A stretch of 64,000 nt of DNA, taken from Jackrogersella multiformis (lineage: Eukaryota; Ascomycota; Sordariomycetes; Xylariales; Hypoxylaceae). The translations under genes and the position numbers were made by a program. Positions 54,787-64,000 of this stretch are shown here, one piece after another (the stretch's first letter is position 1; the number at the start of each line of letters is the position of its first letter). The stretch is from NCBI GenBank assembly GCA_902806575.1, contig CADCXD010000007.1, forward strand, positions 1,302,001 through 1,366,000, given 5' to 3'. The notes beneath the pieces are model-generated. The model had not been told where the DNA came from. It was given only the letters and a program-made list of their open reading frames with translations, and did no database searches.

Positions 54787-56259
54787 TCAGAGCTGCGGTT
54801 TATCTTGTCTGGTGTATACATTTTTAGCCCCTGTGATATCCTTGGGGAACTTTTCACTCCCTCGGATTTTCTCCGCAGCTATCTGGTTCTGTGCCCACAT
54901 CTCAATCGCGCGACATAATCCGTCGATTTGATCAATTGTGTTAGCAGAGTGCAAGCAGATTCTTACTCTTTCGCTTCCCGGGGGTACGGTTGGAGCCACG
55001 ATAGGACGCACCATGAAGCCGGACCGTTGACAATGTTCCGCGAGGTTCTGAGGATAGGTCGTGAAAACCGGTATGATGGGAGATTTTGAAGGGGTCTTGC
55101 TAATATGAATTATGTTCTGCGCGTGGCGCAGCCGTGCGCAAAGTTCACGGAGTTGATGGTATGTGTACTGAATAAGCATTCTTAGGTGCTGTCGCAATGG
55201 CTCAGATTGGCCGCTTTTCAGATGATCGTAAACTACATCTATACTGAGCAACGATGTAAAAGTCATTGATGTCGTGTAGATAAGACTCCTAGCGTAATTT
55301 ATCAAGTATGATCGAGCAGTGGAGGAGCAAAGAACGGCGCCTAGATCAAGAGCATAAATATAGTGTTGACGTTGCTGGGTGACTGCAAGATACTTACCTC
55401 CTGCACAACCCAATGCCTTCCCGAAACCGAGGACTCTCGCCCATACTCGATCTTCTAAACCAAGCTCGCACACCAAACCGCGGCCTTTATCGCCAAACAC
55501 GCCCACGGAGTGAGCTTCGTCTACTATAATGTAACCATTTCCAGAGGGCAGGTGCCGATCGGCAGTCTCGACAATATCTTTCAAAAGTGGGACATCGCCG
55601 TCCATACTATAAAGCCCCTCGACACAGATGAAAACGTTCGTCTTGCCACTGACGATGCATTCGTCCTTCGACAATTGTCTTAGAACCTCATCGAGCCCTT
55701 GGGCCTTGTTGCGACGATCTAGTTGGTCATCATTATCACCAGAATCTTGCCCCTGATGCGTTTCTGAGATAGAATTATGCGCGAATGAAATCCTCCTTGT
55801 AGCTCGGCTCAGACGCATCCCATCATGCACGCTCGCGTGAATCAGCTCGTCGTAAACGATCACGTCTCCATGCTGCGGGACACACCCGAGAAGCCCAGTA
55901 TTGGCATCATAGGCAGACGTGAACAGAAGTGCAGCTTCCGCGTTATGAAAAGCGGCAATTTTGGCTTCGAGTAATTCCGCAAAAGATGAGTTTCCATCGA
56001 GAAGACGAGAACCTCCTGAGCCGAGGATTGAGGGGCAGCGTAATGCGTTGCTGTCCGCAGAAGCTGCAACTTTGGCCTCTAAACGCGATAGCAAGAATTT
56101 CTGAATTGCCGGATTTGTCGACAACGATAGGTAACCGTTTGACGAGAAGTCAATGCAATTGGGTGGAGCGTTGGTCAGTTTCCTGAGTTTCCCATGAGCT
56201 TTTCGACGCGCTAGAAGAGCTCCTAGGGTGTCGTCGAGCTGTCTTCTGATTTCTGACAT
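54787..56259 (-). CDS. bioF: 8-amino-7-oxononanoate synthase-like PLP enzyme (BioF)
   Basis: Alpha-oxoamine synthase family enzyme, expected to condense pimeloyl-thioester with alanine to KAPA. Two exons (56259-55398 and 55340-54787) give 471 aa. The 57-nt intron (donor GTAAGT, acceptor CTAG) is in frame without a stop and would otherwise add 19 residues. Motifs are CIDFSSNGYLSLS, LGSGGSRLLDGN, FTSAYDANTGLL, YDELIHASVHDGMRLS, VEGLYSMDGDVPLL, the PLP-phosphate site DEAHSVGVFG and the Schiff-base Lys in GFGKALGCAGG. There is an acidic insertion (QGQDSGDNDDQLDRR) between the two PLP motifs. Placement between bioB and bioDA supports the biotin role over other members of the family such as 5-aminolevulinate synthase. 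The tail GAKNVYTRQDKPQL has no obvious PTS1. Confidence 0.93.
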   Translation of the reverse strand: MSEIRRQLDDTLGALLARRKAHGKLRKLTNAPPNCIDFSSNGYLSLSTNPAIQKFLLSRLEAKVAASADSNALRCPSILGSGGSRLLDGNSSFAELLEAKIAAFHNAEAALLFTSAYDANTGLLGCVPQHGDVIVYDELIHASVHDGMRLSRATRRISFAHNSISETHQGQDSGDNDDQLDRRNKAQGLDEVLRQLSKDECIVSGKTNVFICVEGLYSMDGDVPLLKDIVETADRHLPSGNGYIIVDEAHSVGVFGDKGRGLVCELGLEDRVWARVLGFGKALGCAGGKYLAVTQQRQHYIYALDLGAVLCSSTARSYLINYARSLIYTTSMTFTSLLSIDVVYDHLKSGQSEPLRQHLRMLIQYTYHQLRELCARLRHAQNIIHISKTPSKSPIIPVFTTYPQNLAEHCQRSGFMVRPIVAPTVPPGSERVRICLHSANTIDQIDGLCRAIEMWAQNQIAAEKIRGSEKFPKDITGAKNVYTRQDKPQL

Positions 56260-56568
56260 TGCTGAATCTTGGATAGATTATGAGAGGATCCAGGCCGCCG
56301 CTATACTTAGGCAGTTAGTAGCTAACGTCGATGCCCTAAATTTTCATTAGGAGACGATCGCCAGCTCTACTCCATCCCTCGCATAGGGAGGTGCAAAAAC
56401 TTCAGGGCCGATGTTATAGCGGCATATTAGTGGGGTATTAGTCTGTTGACTTTTCCGGCTTAATTAGAATATTACCTATAAGAGGTACCCAGCACGCAAT
56501 CCCATCCATATCATCTAAACGAGAACAACTTCAATAATTCACAACCCCATAAATCTCGATGCGACGTA

Positions 56569-59180
56569 ATGGCGCCGGCCCATCCCCTGTTCTGGCGCTC
56601 TCTTCGAGTCTTTCAAGTGTACGGGGCTAACACCGATGTTGGCAAGACCATCTTCACCACGGTTCTCTGTAGAGCTGCCAATGCACAATGGGAAAAAGAA
56701 CAGACAGTATTTCTCAAGCCCATATCCACGGGGCCGGACGATGAAGCCGATATGAAGTGTTAGTGAGCTCTCCATCACTTTTGTCTGTGAGATCTCGACC
56801 ATACTGACCTGACAGGATTATAGAAGTGGGCTTGATGGTCATTGGGTTACATATGTTAATATGAATCTAGTCATATAAAAAAATACGCCCCTGGGGTCTG
56901 TGATAAAACGTTGTTCAAGTATGACCTTGCAGTGAGCCCGCATGTTGCAGCAAAGGGCAAGGTACAGTGACGCTTCATCTGGGACATTAGTATCGGTTAT
57001 GACCTAACACCTAGTTATGAAGTTTGTGCCCGCGGATAAAAATCTCCTCGCCAAGATACACGAATTCGCATCTCGAAAGGCGTCTCGTGGCCCTGGGTGG
57101 CTTTTCGTTGAAACGGCTGGTGGCGTTCATTCTCCCGGACCTTCAGGCACCACCCAAGCGGACTTGTACACGGTCTTGCGATGCCCTGTTTTGCTTGTCG
57201 CCGACTCCAAGCTCGGAGGTATCTCCTTGACGATATCTGCTTTCGAGTCCCTAAAAATTCGCGGATATGATGTTGAGATGATTTTCGTGTTTCAGGACAG
57301 CGAATATGACAACGAGAAATACCTAACTGATTATTTTGCGACTAACCATGGTATACCTGTCGTGTCTCTGCGGAAGCCACCACCTAAGGTGCAAGAGAAA
57401 GACATAGATGCAAACATGATGGAGCAATACTACGACGAAGAATCCGAAAACATGGCTACTCGCAACATCCTCGACTATTTGGATCATAAACACCAAGCGC
57501 GCATCGAGAGGCTTGAGTCCATGCCTAGAAGCGCCTACAAGCAAATATGGTACCCCTTCACCCAACATAAACAACTCCTGTCCGAAAACATCGTCGCAAT
57601 CGACAGCGCGCGAGGGGATTTTTTTCATACTCTCTTACCAAGGGTAAGGGGAACGACTGATAAGAATGAGCCCATTTTGCAGCCTTCTTTTGATGGTTCT
57701 GCATCATGGTGGACTCAGGGGCTCGGCCACGGCAATCCTTCACTTACTCTTGCCGCAGCCTACGCGGCAGGCCGCTATGGCCATGTCATGTTTGCTGGGG
57801 CCATTCATGAGCCTGCCTTAGCATTGACCGAGACCCTTCTATCCGGGATGAATAATCCTCGCCTCACTCGTGTATTCTTTTCGGACAACGGAAGCACGGG
57901 CGTAGAGGTAGCAGTGAAAATGGCCCTGCGGGCGGCGAGGCTTCGATACGGCTGGGCCGCAAGTGAAGAGATCGGAGTCATTGGGTTAAAAGGCGGGTAT
58001 CATGGCGATACCATCGGCGCTATGGACTGCGCAGAGCCGAGCATCTACAATGAGAATATCGAGTGGTATAATGGAAAGGGTATCTGGTTCGATTATCCGA
58101 GAGTCAAGTGTATTAGCGGTGAATGGGTCATCAAGAGGCCCGACGCTCTAAGAACCGGCCCTGGATGCGACCAGGTATTTGCGACCCTGTCTGATGTATT
58201 CGATACTGATTCTCGCGAATCAACGCTCGAACATGCTGTCTATGAGAGTTACATCCAAAGAACACTCGCGGACCACCTAAATAACGGCCGAAAATTCGGT
58301 GCCTTGCTTATGGAGCCGGTAGTGATCGGTGCTGGAGGCATGGATCTAGTGTAAGGAACAAGCTTATATTTCCTTCGAAAATCGTGAAGGCTAATTTGAG
58401 TGCAGTGATCCTCTTTTCCAGCGGGCCCTGGTCAACGTAATTCGTCGCTCCGCACAACTCTTTCGCTCAAGTTCCGAACCGGACACCTCGGACAACTCGG
58501 ACCCTACGGGCTGGACCGGTCTCCCTGTCATATTTGACGAAGTCTTCACAGGACTATATCGTCTTGGAAGATTCACAGCTTCCTCCTTTCTCAAAATTGA
58601 CGCTGACATATCTGTTCACGCTAAGCTCTTAACCGGCGGCCTCGTACCACTCAGTACTACATTGGCATCTGAGAGCATTTTTGAAGCCTTCGAAAGTGAC
58701 GACAAAGCTGATGCCTTGCTTCATGGACACAGTTATACGGCCCACCCAGTCGGCTGCCAAGTTGCTGTGGAGTCAATTCGACAGATGCAGGCGATGGAGA
58801 GACGAGATGAGTGGGGTTGGACGAAAACGCAGGACTGGGCGGGTAGAATAAACAGCGTTACGAAGCCAGATCTGTGGTCTATCTGGCCATGGGAATTATT
58901 GAAATGGGTCTCGGATGAAAGGCAGCTTGTTGAAGGTGCTTGGGCCCTAGGCAGCGTTCTTTCGATCCATATGAGGGAAACGGATAGCCTGAGCCTAGGC
59001 TATAAGAGCAACGCGGCTCTAAAGCTACAACGCGCTCTACTCGACAGTAACGATAATAAAAAGTGGAATATCCACAGTCGAGTCTTGGGCAATGTTTTAT
59101 ATCTCATGGGAAGTCAAAAGTCCAACAAGGATGATATTGATGAGATCGCCAAAATCATTCGAAGCGCATTAAGATCATGA
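56569..59180 (+). CDS. bioDA: Bifunctional dethiobiotin synthetase / DAPA aminotransferase (BioDA)
   Basis: Fusion of BioD (residues 1 to about 240) and BioA (about 255-793), catalysing KAPA to DAPA and DAPA to dethiobiotin. Four exons (56569-56756, 56871-56961, 57023-58350, 58406-59180) total 2382 nt, 793 aa, as usual for fungal BioDA. BioD part: P-loop GANTDVGKT, FLKPISTGP, FVETAGGVHSPGPSG. BioA part: IWYPFTQHK, SWWTQGLGHGNP, SDNGSTGVEVA (PLP phosphate), GGYHGDTIGAMD, LMEPVV, FDEVFTGLYRLG and the Schiff-base Lys in AKLLTGG (about residue 608), then HGHSYTAHPVGC. The second exon is only 91 nt and begins mid-codon after a GTGTTA donor. The acceptor before exon 3 is ATGAAG. All catalytic motifs are present. 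Confidence 0.96.
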
Positions 59181-59828
59181 TAATAGATGTCGGCTATAGG
59201 ATACGACGGTCGCGTAAACAAATAATATAGATATTATTATTTGTGATGAAGTTTTCCTAATAACGACTTCAATTCCAAGGGCAAGAATGTGACGATATGA
59301 ATAGAAAGGAAGATACCTACGTACCTTGGTAGGTATACAGAACAAATAAGAAGAATGGATGTTAATGGTAAGGAGGGTGGGTTCCAAAGGTGAAAAGGGT
59401 TCCAAGGTTAAATAAGTGTGACTTCCTAGGATGCAGCCAGGTAGGTACCTAGGGACATGTAGTCACTGCTGATGTTGATGATTACATAAATGTGCACGGA
59501 CCCCCAATGGTTCTTTCTTGCTTCTAGAATGAGTGGAAGCAGCTGGGCAGTTACAGTGGGAGTTTAGGTACATCCCGCGTCGCGCAGGGACGACGAACCT
59601 TCCGAAATTCTTCCAACTTCAACTTTTTTTTTTTTGCGACGAGCGACGAGCGACGAGCAACTCCCGAAGTTTTCTAACTCTCGCCCGGTGGCCCCCAGGC
59701 AGATTATACAATCCTTATGACTTTATTCCATTAAACGTTAAACCGAGGGCACCTGTCCCATTCCACTATTTCCTCCCAATTCAATTCAATTCCCTTTCGA
59801 CGATCAATTTACTACTGCATCATTTAAG
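59181..59828. other. Intergenic region biotin cluster-LAMTOR1
   Basis: Contains a T-run and a heptamer tandem repeat; the rest is leader and promoter of the next gene. No gene seen. Confidence 0.5.
59636..59656. repeat. (GCGACGA)3 tandem repeat
   Basis: Three perfect heptamer copies preceded by a T-run, about 175 bp before the LAMTOR1-like start. Confidence 0.85.
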
Positions 59829-60427
59829 ATGGGGATTTGCGCCTCCTGTCTCGGCAGCCGACGTCGCGATTCTTACGACGAAGTATGCGCTCAATGCCTC
59901 TAAAAACTTACACCACTAGTGCTGACCTTATTTCGAAAGGATGATGTATCCCGACTTCTCTTTGACGATCCGAATAATCTCCAATATGGAAGCTTTGGCG
60001 AGCATAACTTGAACTCGCAAGCCGATCCGCTCGAGTCGCAACGAGAAGTGGAAGCCCTACAAAGAGTGGTGGCACGGACCTCCAAGTACATATGCATCGA
60101 TCAGTGCCATTTCGCCCGTATCTTCATGCTAATTACTTCCGCAGTAACCTCGTTGACGTATTCGAGATCATCCCGCAAGAGTCTCAGAGGACTCAACCCG
60201 CTCTATATTCAGGACAGGAGGCTCGTCTGGCCCGTTACCAAAACATACTCTCTAAACTCTCAATCGAAGGGGATACCACCTCCGCAGATGGCGGTCCCGG
60301 TACCGTGGAATGGCTATTGAGCGATGACGATACCGTCGAGTTGCAAGGCAAACCTCCTAGCATCAAGGATGAAGCAGGCGGCCCCCTTGTGGGGACATTC
60401 GCAGATATAACTGCGGCAAGGACATGA
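59829..60427 (+). CDS. LAMTOR1: LAMTOR1/Meh1-type lysosomal (vacuolar) membrane anchor of Ragulator/EGO
   Basis: Three exons (59829-59882, 59940-60085, 60145-60427; introns 57 and 59 nt) give 160 aa. The N terminus MGICASCLGSRRR has Gly2 for myristoylation and Cys4/Cys7 for palmitoylation, the membrane anchor of this family. Then come SRLLFDDPNNLQYGSFGE, DPLESQREVEALQRVVARTS, and NNLVDVFEI with PQESQ, the helical scaffold segment. Such proteins tether the Ragulator/EGO complex and thereby the Rag GTPases to the vacuole for TORC1 amino-acid signalling. The individual exons are short, so the gene is seen only after splicing. Exon 1 ends GAC GAA at a GTATGC donor. Confidence 0.93.
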
Positions 60428-61703
60428 GGAAAGCTATCTTAATGGGTGAATGACGCAAGCCCGCTCGATGGAATTCGGTGAGCTCCGCCTGCTAACGGTG
60501 GAGTGTGAGCCGGAGCCGACTTGGTGGTGAGTTTCCCAACGGCCTGGCCTGGGCCTACGGCGGGTCTCGTTCTATTCTGATCTTGGAGTATACAGCGGAG
60601 ACCGAGATGCATATACTCAATTAAGTCAATATATCCATTTCCTATCCGCTTCCCTGCGTTTTGCTAGCATCGCTTCAGCCAATCAGGTGGTGATTTCTAG
60701 GGTCTAAGAGGACCATCTCCATAAAGTATCAGACACGTGCCTAGTTATTAGGTGGGTGCCCTATAAGTGTCCCGCCTGTCCGGTACGCATTTTTATACTT
60801 AATTTACCATGTCAATTTGATTCTCGTCCGGCTTCGGTAACGTGGGAGGAATCGTTTGCTCCGAAGAGGTTCACGATGTTCGTTCTAGAATCCAAACGGG
60901 AGTCTGTGCGTCGGATCTAACCAGTAAGCGGGGAATCCGGGAAGGGCCGCAAACATCCCTTCTATTATCTATCCCCGGTCTCCTATCCACTCACTTAGGG
61001 TTATGAGCTGCTGGACGTAATCCACCTACTATAGACAATACCACAAGAATAATGTCTAGCCTGTTTTTACCCCCATTCACCGTCTCTTCCCGTTGAAGCA
61101 CCTACGTACCTACCTATCTAGGGGTAAATAACTAGCTAGCGAAGGGCACCCCTATCCAACACTGTCCAGGTTTCCATTATGACATCCACTAAGACAAACG
61201 TAAAGTTATAGTCCCATCATTTGGTTTCTGCCATCTCGTCGAAATTTGTCTTTTCATGCTCGTTTAATGGTGTCTTTAATGATGTCCCTATCAGCCAGTT
61301 GCCTTGGGTTTAAGCCATCCGTTATAGGGACAAGTACAGAAGAGAAAGGCCCTAATGAGACTCTTCCGAGCATCGGTCACGCATAAAAATCCCTCTAAAA
61401 ACCAGCCGGCCAGGCACTGAAGTTTGTGGATCACAGCATAATCCTCTAGTACATTTAGATATAAAAAAAATTCGCATCGAGTACAGCGTACAAAAGACCG
61501 GCTTCCCTTCCCATCCCAGCATTCTTGAATAGAGAATACAACTTCCCCAGATGCCCGTTCCCAAATTTTGAGACTTCCGAACCTCTCCCGGCCCCTTCTG
61601 AGTTGTTCCGATAGACCTGTGACAAAGGAACTCTACTAATCTTGAGTAGTTGTGCTGACCCCCAACCCCCCTTCTCTCCTTATTTCGTTGACCAGAAGCT
61701 CTA
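60428..61703. other. Intergenic region
   Basis: About 1.3 kb with no recognised gene; convergent 3' flanks of the LAMTOR1-like and small Cys-rich genes. Confidence 0.45.
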
Positions 61704-62036
61704 CTACACCACCGAGTACTGCCTATTATAATGTTGTTGGAGCATGTTTTGGATCGCCTCGTCGACTTCTCCCATGTCCCTCTGGGCCTTCTCGATCGTT
61801 GCGGTTCGGTTCCCTTCTCGTTCCCACCGGAAGATGTCGTTTTGGAGCTTGGTAAACTTTCGTTGTTTCTTCTCGATGTCTTTGCAGAGTTTACAGTTGT
61901 CCGGTTCTTGGTTCGTACAGTATACCAGCTTTAGTCCGCAGGTCTCTCCGGTTCGATACTCCTTCGTACACTGTTGACGGAAGTGACCCCATCGCCAATA
62001 CCCGCACACCCAACGCGTTTGTTCGAAATAGCACAT
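61704..62036 (-). CDS. Conserved small Cys-rich protein (110 aa)
   Basis: Starts MCYFEQTRWVCGYWRWGHFR and has seven Cys in the first 51 residues (MC, VC, QQC, ETC, VYC, NC, LC), then a charged, probably coiled-coil second half (DIEKKQRKFTKLQNDIFRWE, REGNRTATIEKAQRDMGEVD). There is no signal peptide, so the Cys half could bind zinc. The pattern CYFxQTxWxCGxWRWGxFRxQCxKEYRxGExCGLKL is one I recall from many ascomycete hypothetical proteins. Function unknown. Intronless. Confidence 0.8.
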   Translation of the reverse strand: MCYFEQTRWVCGYWRWGHFRQQCTKEYRTGETCGLKLVYCTNQEPDNCKLCKDIEKKQRKFTKLQNDIFRWEREGNRTATIEKAQRDMGEVDEAIQNMLQQHYNRQYSVV

Positions 62037-62148
62037 CGTTGACGTTTAGAAGAAGAAGAGTTATCGATCTGATGTAAGAAGCTTGGCCTGCCGGTCCACC
62101 AATTAGCTTAGTCGAAGGGGGAATATAGGTCGTCAAGCAGTTATACCT

Positions 62149-62614
62149 CTACGTTTCTACCAAGGTATTGTTGTCGATATTCACAGTGGGCTTGGGTCTG
62201 CTATTTCCCCCTATTTTTTTTTCTTTTGTGTAGATTGGAATTCTTGGTATCTTGGTTCGGGTTACTCCATCACTAGGCCGAGTGACATCAGTAGAGCGAA
62301 CAGGAATACTTATACTTTTTGTCCACGCTTTGGGTTTCCCTCTGGCTATCCCAACCCGGCGTCCGTTCTCGACTTGCGTTTGGCCGCAACCTTCCACTAC
62401 ATATTCGTCAACACTGTGCCCAGAGTTATCACAAACAACCGCCGAGGATTGGTCGTTGACAACTCAGCCTGTCTGCTAATTGGGGTTGCATGTCCATTTC
62501 GCTACCAGTCCGTCCAACATGTTTCCTAGAATGCTGGATGGAATGCCACGTTGACCTAGTGCTTCAATTTCCACCGGCTCAACTTCCCCACTCTGGATAC
62601 ATCCTACGAGTACC
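62149..62614 (-). pseudogene. Coding remnant interrupted by TAG and TGA
   Basis: Minus-strand frame with protein-like content before (VLVGCIQSGEVEPVEIEALG, GIPSSILGNMLDGLVAKW) and after (SSAVVCDNSGHSVDEYVVEG, KIPRIPIYTKEKK) two in-frame stops, TAG at 62476-62478 and TGA at 62464-62466. Both parts share one frame but no intron of suitable length and phase removes the stops. It may be a decayed gene or the exons of an unrecognised one. Confidence 0.3.
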
Positions 62615-64000
62615 CTGACTGATGAGAAGTTTTACCAGCTACTTGATTCGAGAACGATAGACGGCCGCCCCTCTTTCCCTATGCTGTTCTCTATTGGGTC
62701 GATTCCTATACCTCTACGAGCGGACTGCCGTCAACCCTACGTGAGCCATCAGCCTCGAATTTGACACCCTGTTACTACACCCCGTTGCACGCAGAGTTTG
62801 ATCCTTTCCCGTCTGCAACCAGGATGTGGCCCATCCCCACTGCCTGCCTATGCAAGCCATCTGGCTAGCCGCGGGTAGGTCTCCCACACCCCCTGGCTCG
62901 TGAGGCAACTTGCCCTTTAGGACGAGCATGTATTGTCAATCACTGGAACAGGGGATCATGTTTCGTCCCTTGCCACGTCTCGGATGATTACCTTAAACAG
63001 ATGCCCAATCACTCGCCGCAAAACCCCGAGACTATATCCTGCATCTATACCATCCAGCGTTGGCCTCTATGTTTTTTAGGCTTAGACAAGCCCCCATATT
63101 GCGTGGTTTATAGACTAGCATATTTGATTGCTTTCGCCACTCCCCTTTTTGTTGCCGCTCCTCGCCCGATTTTGTTTGGTTGGGCTTCCATCGACTATGT
63201 GATTTTTTTCGAGCTGTCCAGCTCATCATCAAGCCACATCGGGAAAGAAGATATCGTTCTGACGCACTCTGGGCAGCACTTGCAGCCAACACTCCATTAC
63301 GAGTTGTTCAAGCTTCCTTAGCATCCGACCTACCCGTCACAGCAGTTGCGGAATTTCCTAAGCCTTTCCCGGAAAAGACAACACATCGTCTGCACAGGGG
63401 TTTAGGTTACTATGACGACTTCGTTAATATTAGCACCCTTTTTTTTGGGTCGACGAACTAGGCTACCTCTCTGCGGCCGCCCAAGCCAAGGCCAGATATG
63501 TAGGCCCAGGAGAAATGTTTTCCACGATACCGCAACGCCATCTATTCACGTGAAACCACATCAAGTCACATATAGACAATTTACCAGTCCGGTTATACAC
63601 ACGCGAGTTAGGTAAACTCGAGATCTTCAACGGGGGGTTTACTTAGGCCAGCGACGTGGCAATCCTTTTTTGGCCGGGCCAGGCCCACCTGCACGATTTC
63701 GCCCCTGGCTTGTGCAAGATGCGTGCCTAGGAACTCTGGGGGGATCGAAAACAGCCTTAATGTTTCCTAACTTATCACCTCGAAAAGGAATGGCTACGAT
63801 CATGGCCGCATCTAGTCCTCGGTACCGGTTCATGCCCCTATCCAAGGATGGTTAAAGTACAAACCACTTCTATGGGGCTCACAGAACGTTTATAATTCTT
63901 AGTTGGTGAGTGTAACACGAATTCCTTATGACAGAAACCTCATCATAAGAGAACTTGGTCAGGTTCAAACTACGTGGTTTAGGCTTTTATGCTTCTTTTA
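62615..64000. other. Right-end non-coding region
   Basis: No recognised gene. Frames at 63001-63321, 63180-63461 and 63639-63845 lack motifs. A TTCACGTGAA E-box lies at about 63546-63555. The region may be the leader or promoter of a gene beyond the edge. Confidence 0.4.

Overview
The window is nuclear DNA of a filamentous ascomycete (Pezizomycotina). Sordariomycetes, perhaps Xylariales, is my best guess, from the gene set and the many ACCTAGGT palindromes between genes. Genes are monocistronic and lie on both strands. Their introns are short (46-170 nt), GT-AG, with CTAAC/CTGAC-type branch sites. Most gene models were rebuilt by joining exons so that the frame, the family motifs and the total length (a multiple of 3) all agree. 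No rRNA, convincing tRNA, CRISPR array or intact transposon was seen.

Layout. (1) 1-6.5 kb: 5' part of ENP2/NOL10 (minus, off the left edge) and MED13 (plus), divergent across about 1 kb. (2) 7.2-18.7 kb, accessory-looking: an SDR oxidoreductase convergent with a secreted laccase, a lone SNF2-type helicase in AT-rich DNA, and a seven-exon copper amine oxidase. (3) 20.5-24.7 kb: a bZIP/DUF3425 transcription factor and an unknown 474-aa protein. (4) 27-34 kb, housekeeping: TFIIH subunit TFB2, a disordered 654-aa protein, a TANGO2/NRDE protein. (5) 35.9-47.8 kb: a disordered protein with an in-frame TAG, a small LEA-like protein with two CRE sites upstream, an EthD protein, a 2OG-Fe(II) oxygenase with an abnormal 3' splice site, panB, ATG12, a tubby-like protein with an in-frame TAG inside a perfect small hairpin, and a protein kinase-like gene. 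(6) 49.6-52.2 kb: two secreted proteins, one an effector-like six-cysteine protein. (7) 53.2-59.2 kb: a biotin cluster, bioB (+), bioF-like (-), bioDA (+). (8) 59.8-62.0 kb: a LAMTOR1/Meh1-type lysosomal anchor and a conserved small Cys-rich protein. The right end (62-64 kb) holds only a broken coding remnant.

The biotin genes act together: the BioF-like, BioDA and BioB steps cover the pathway from pimeloyl precursor to biotin. The most interesting signal is two long frames each cut by one in-frame TAG (37000 and 45633). The second TAG sits in the 6-nt loop of a perfect 5-bp hairpin. That is the configuration known for sexual-stage A-to-I mRNA editing of UAG to UGG in Sordariomycetes, so these may be genes whose full product needs editing rather than pseudogenes.
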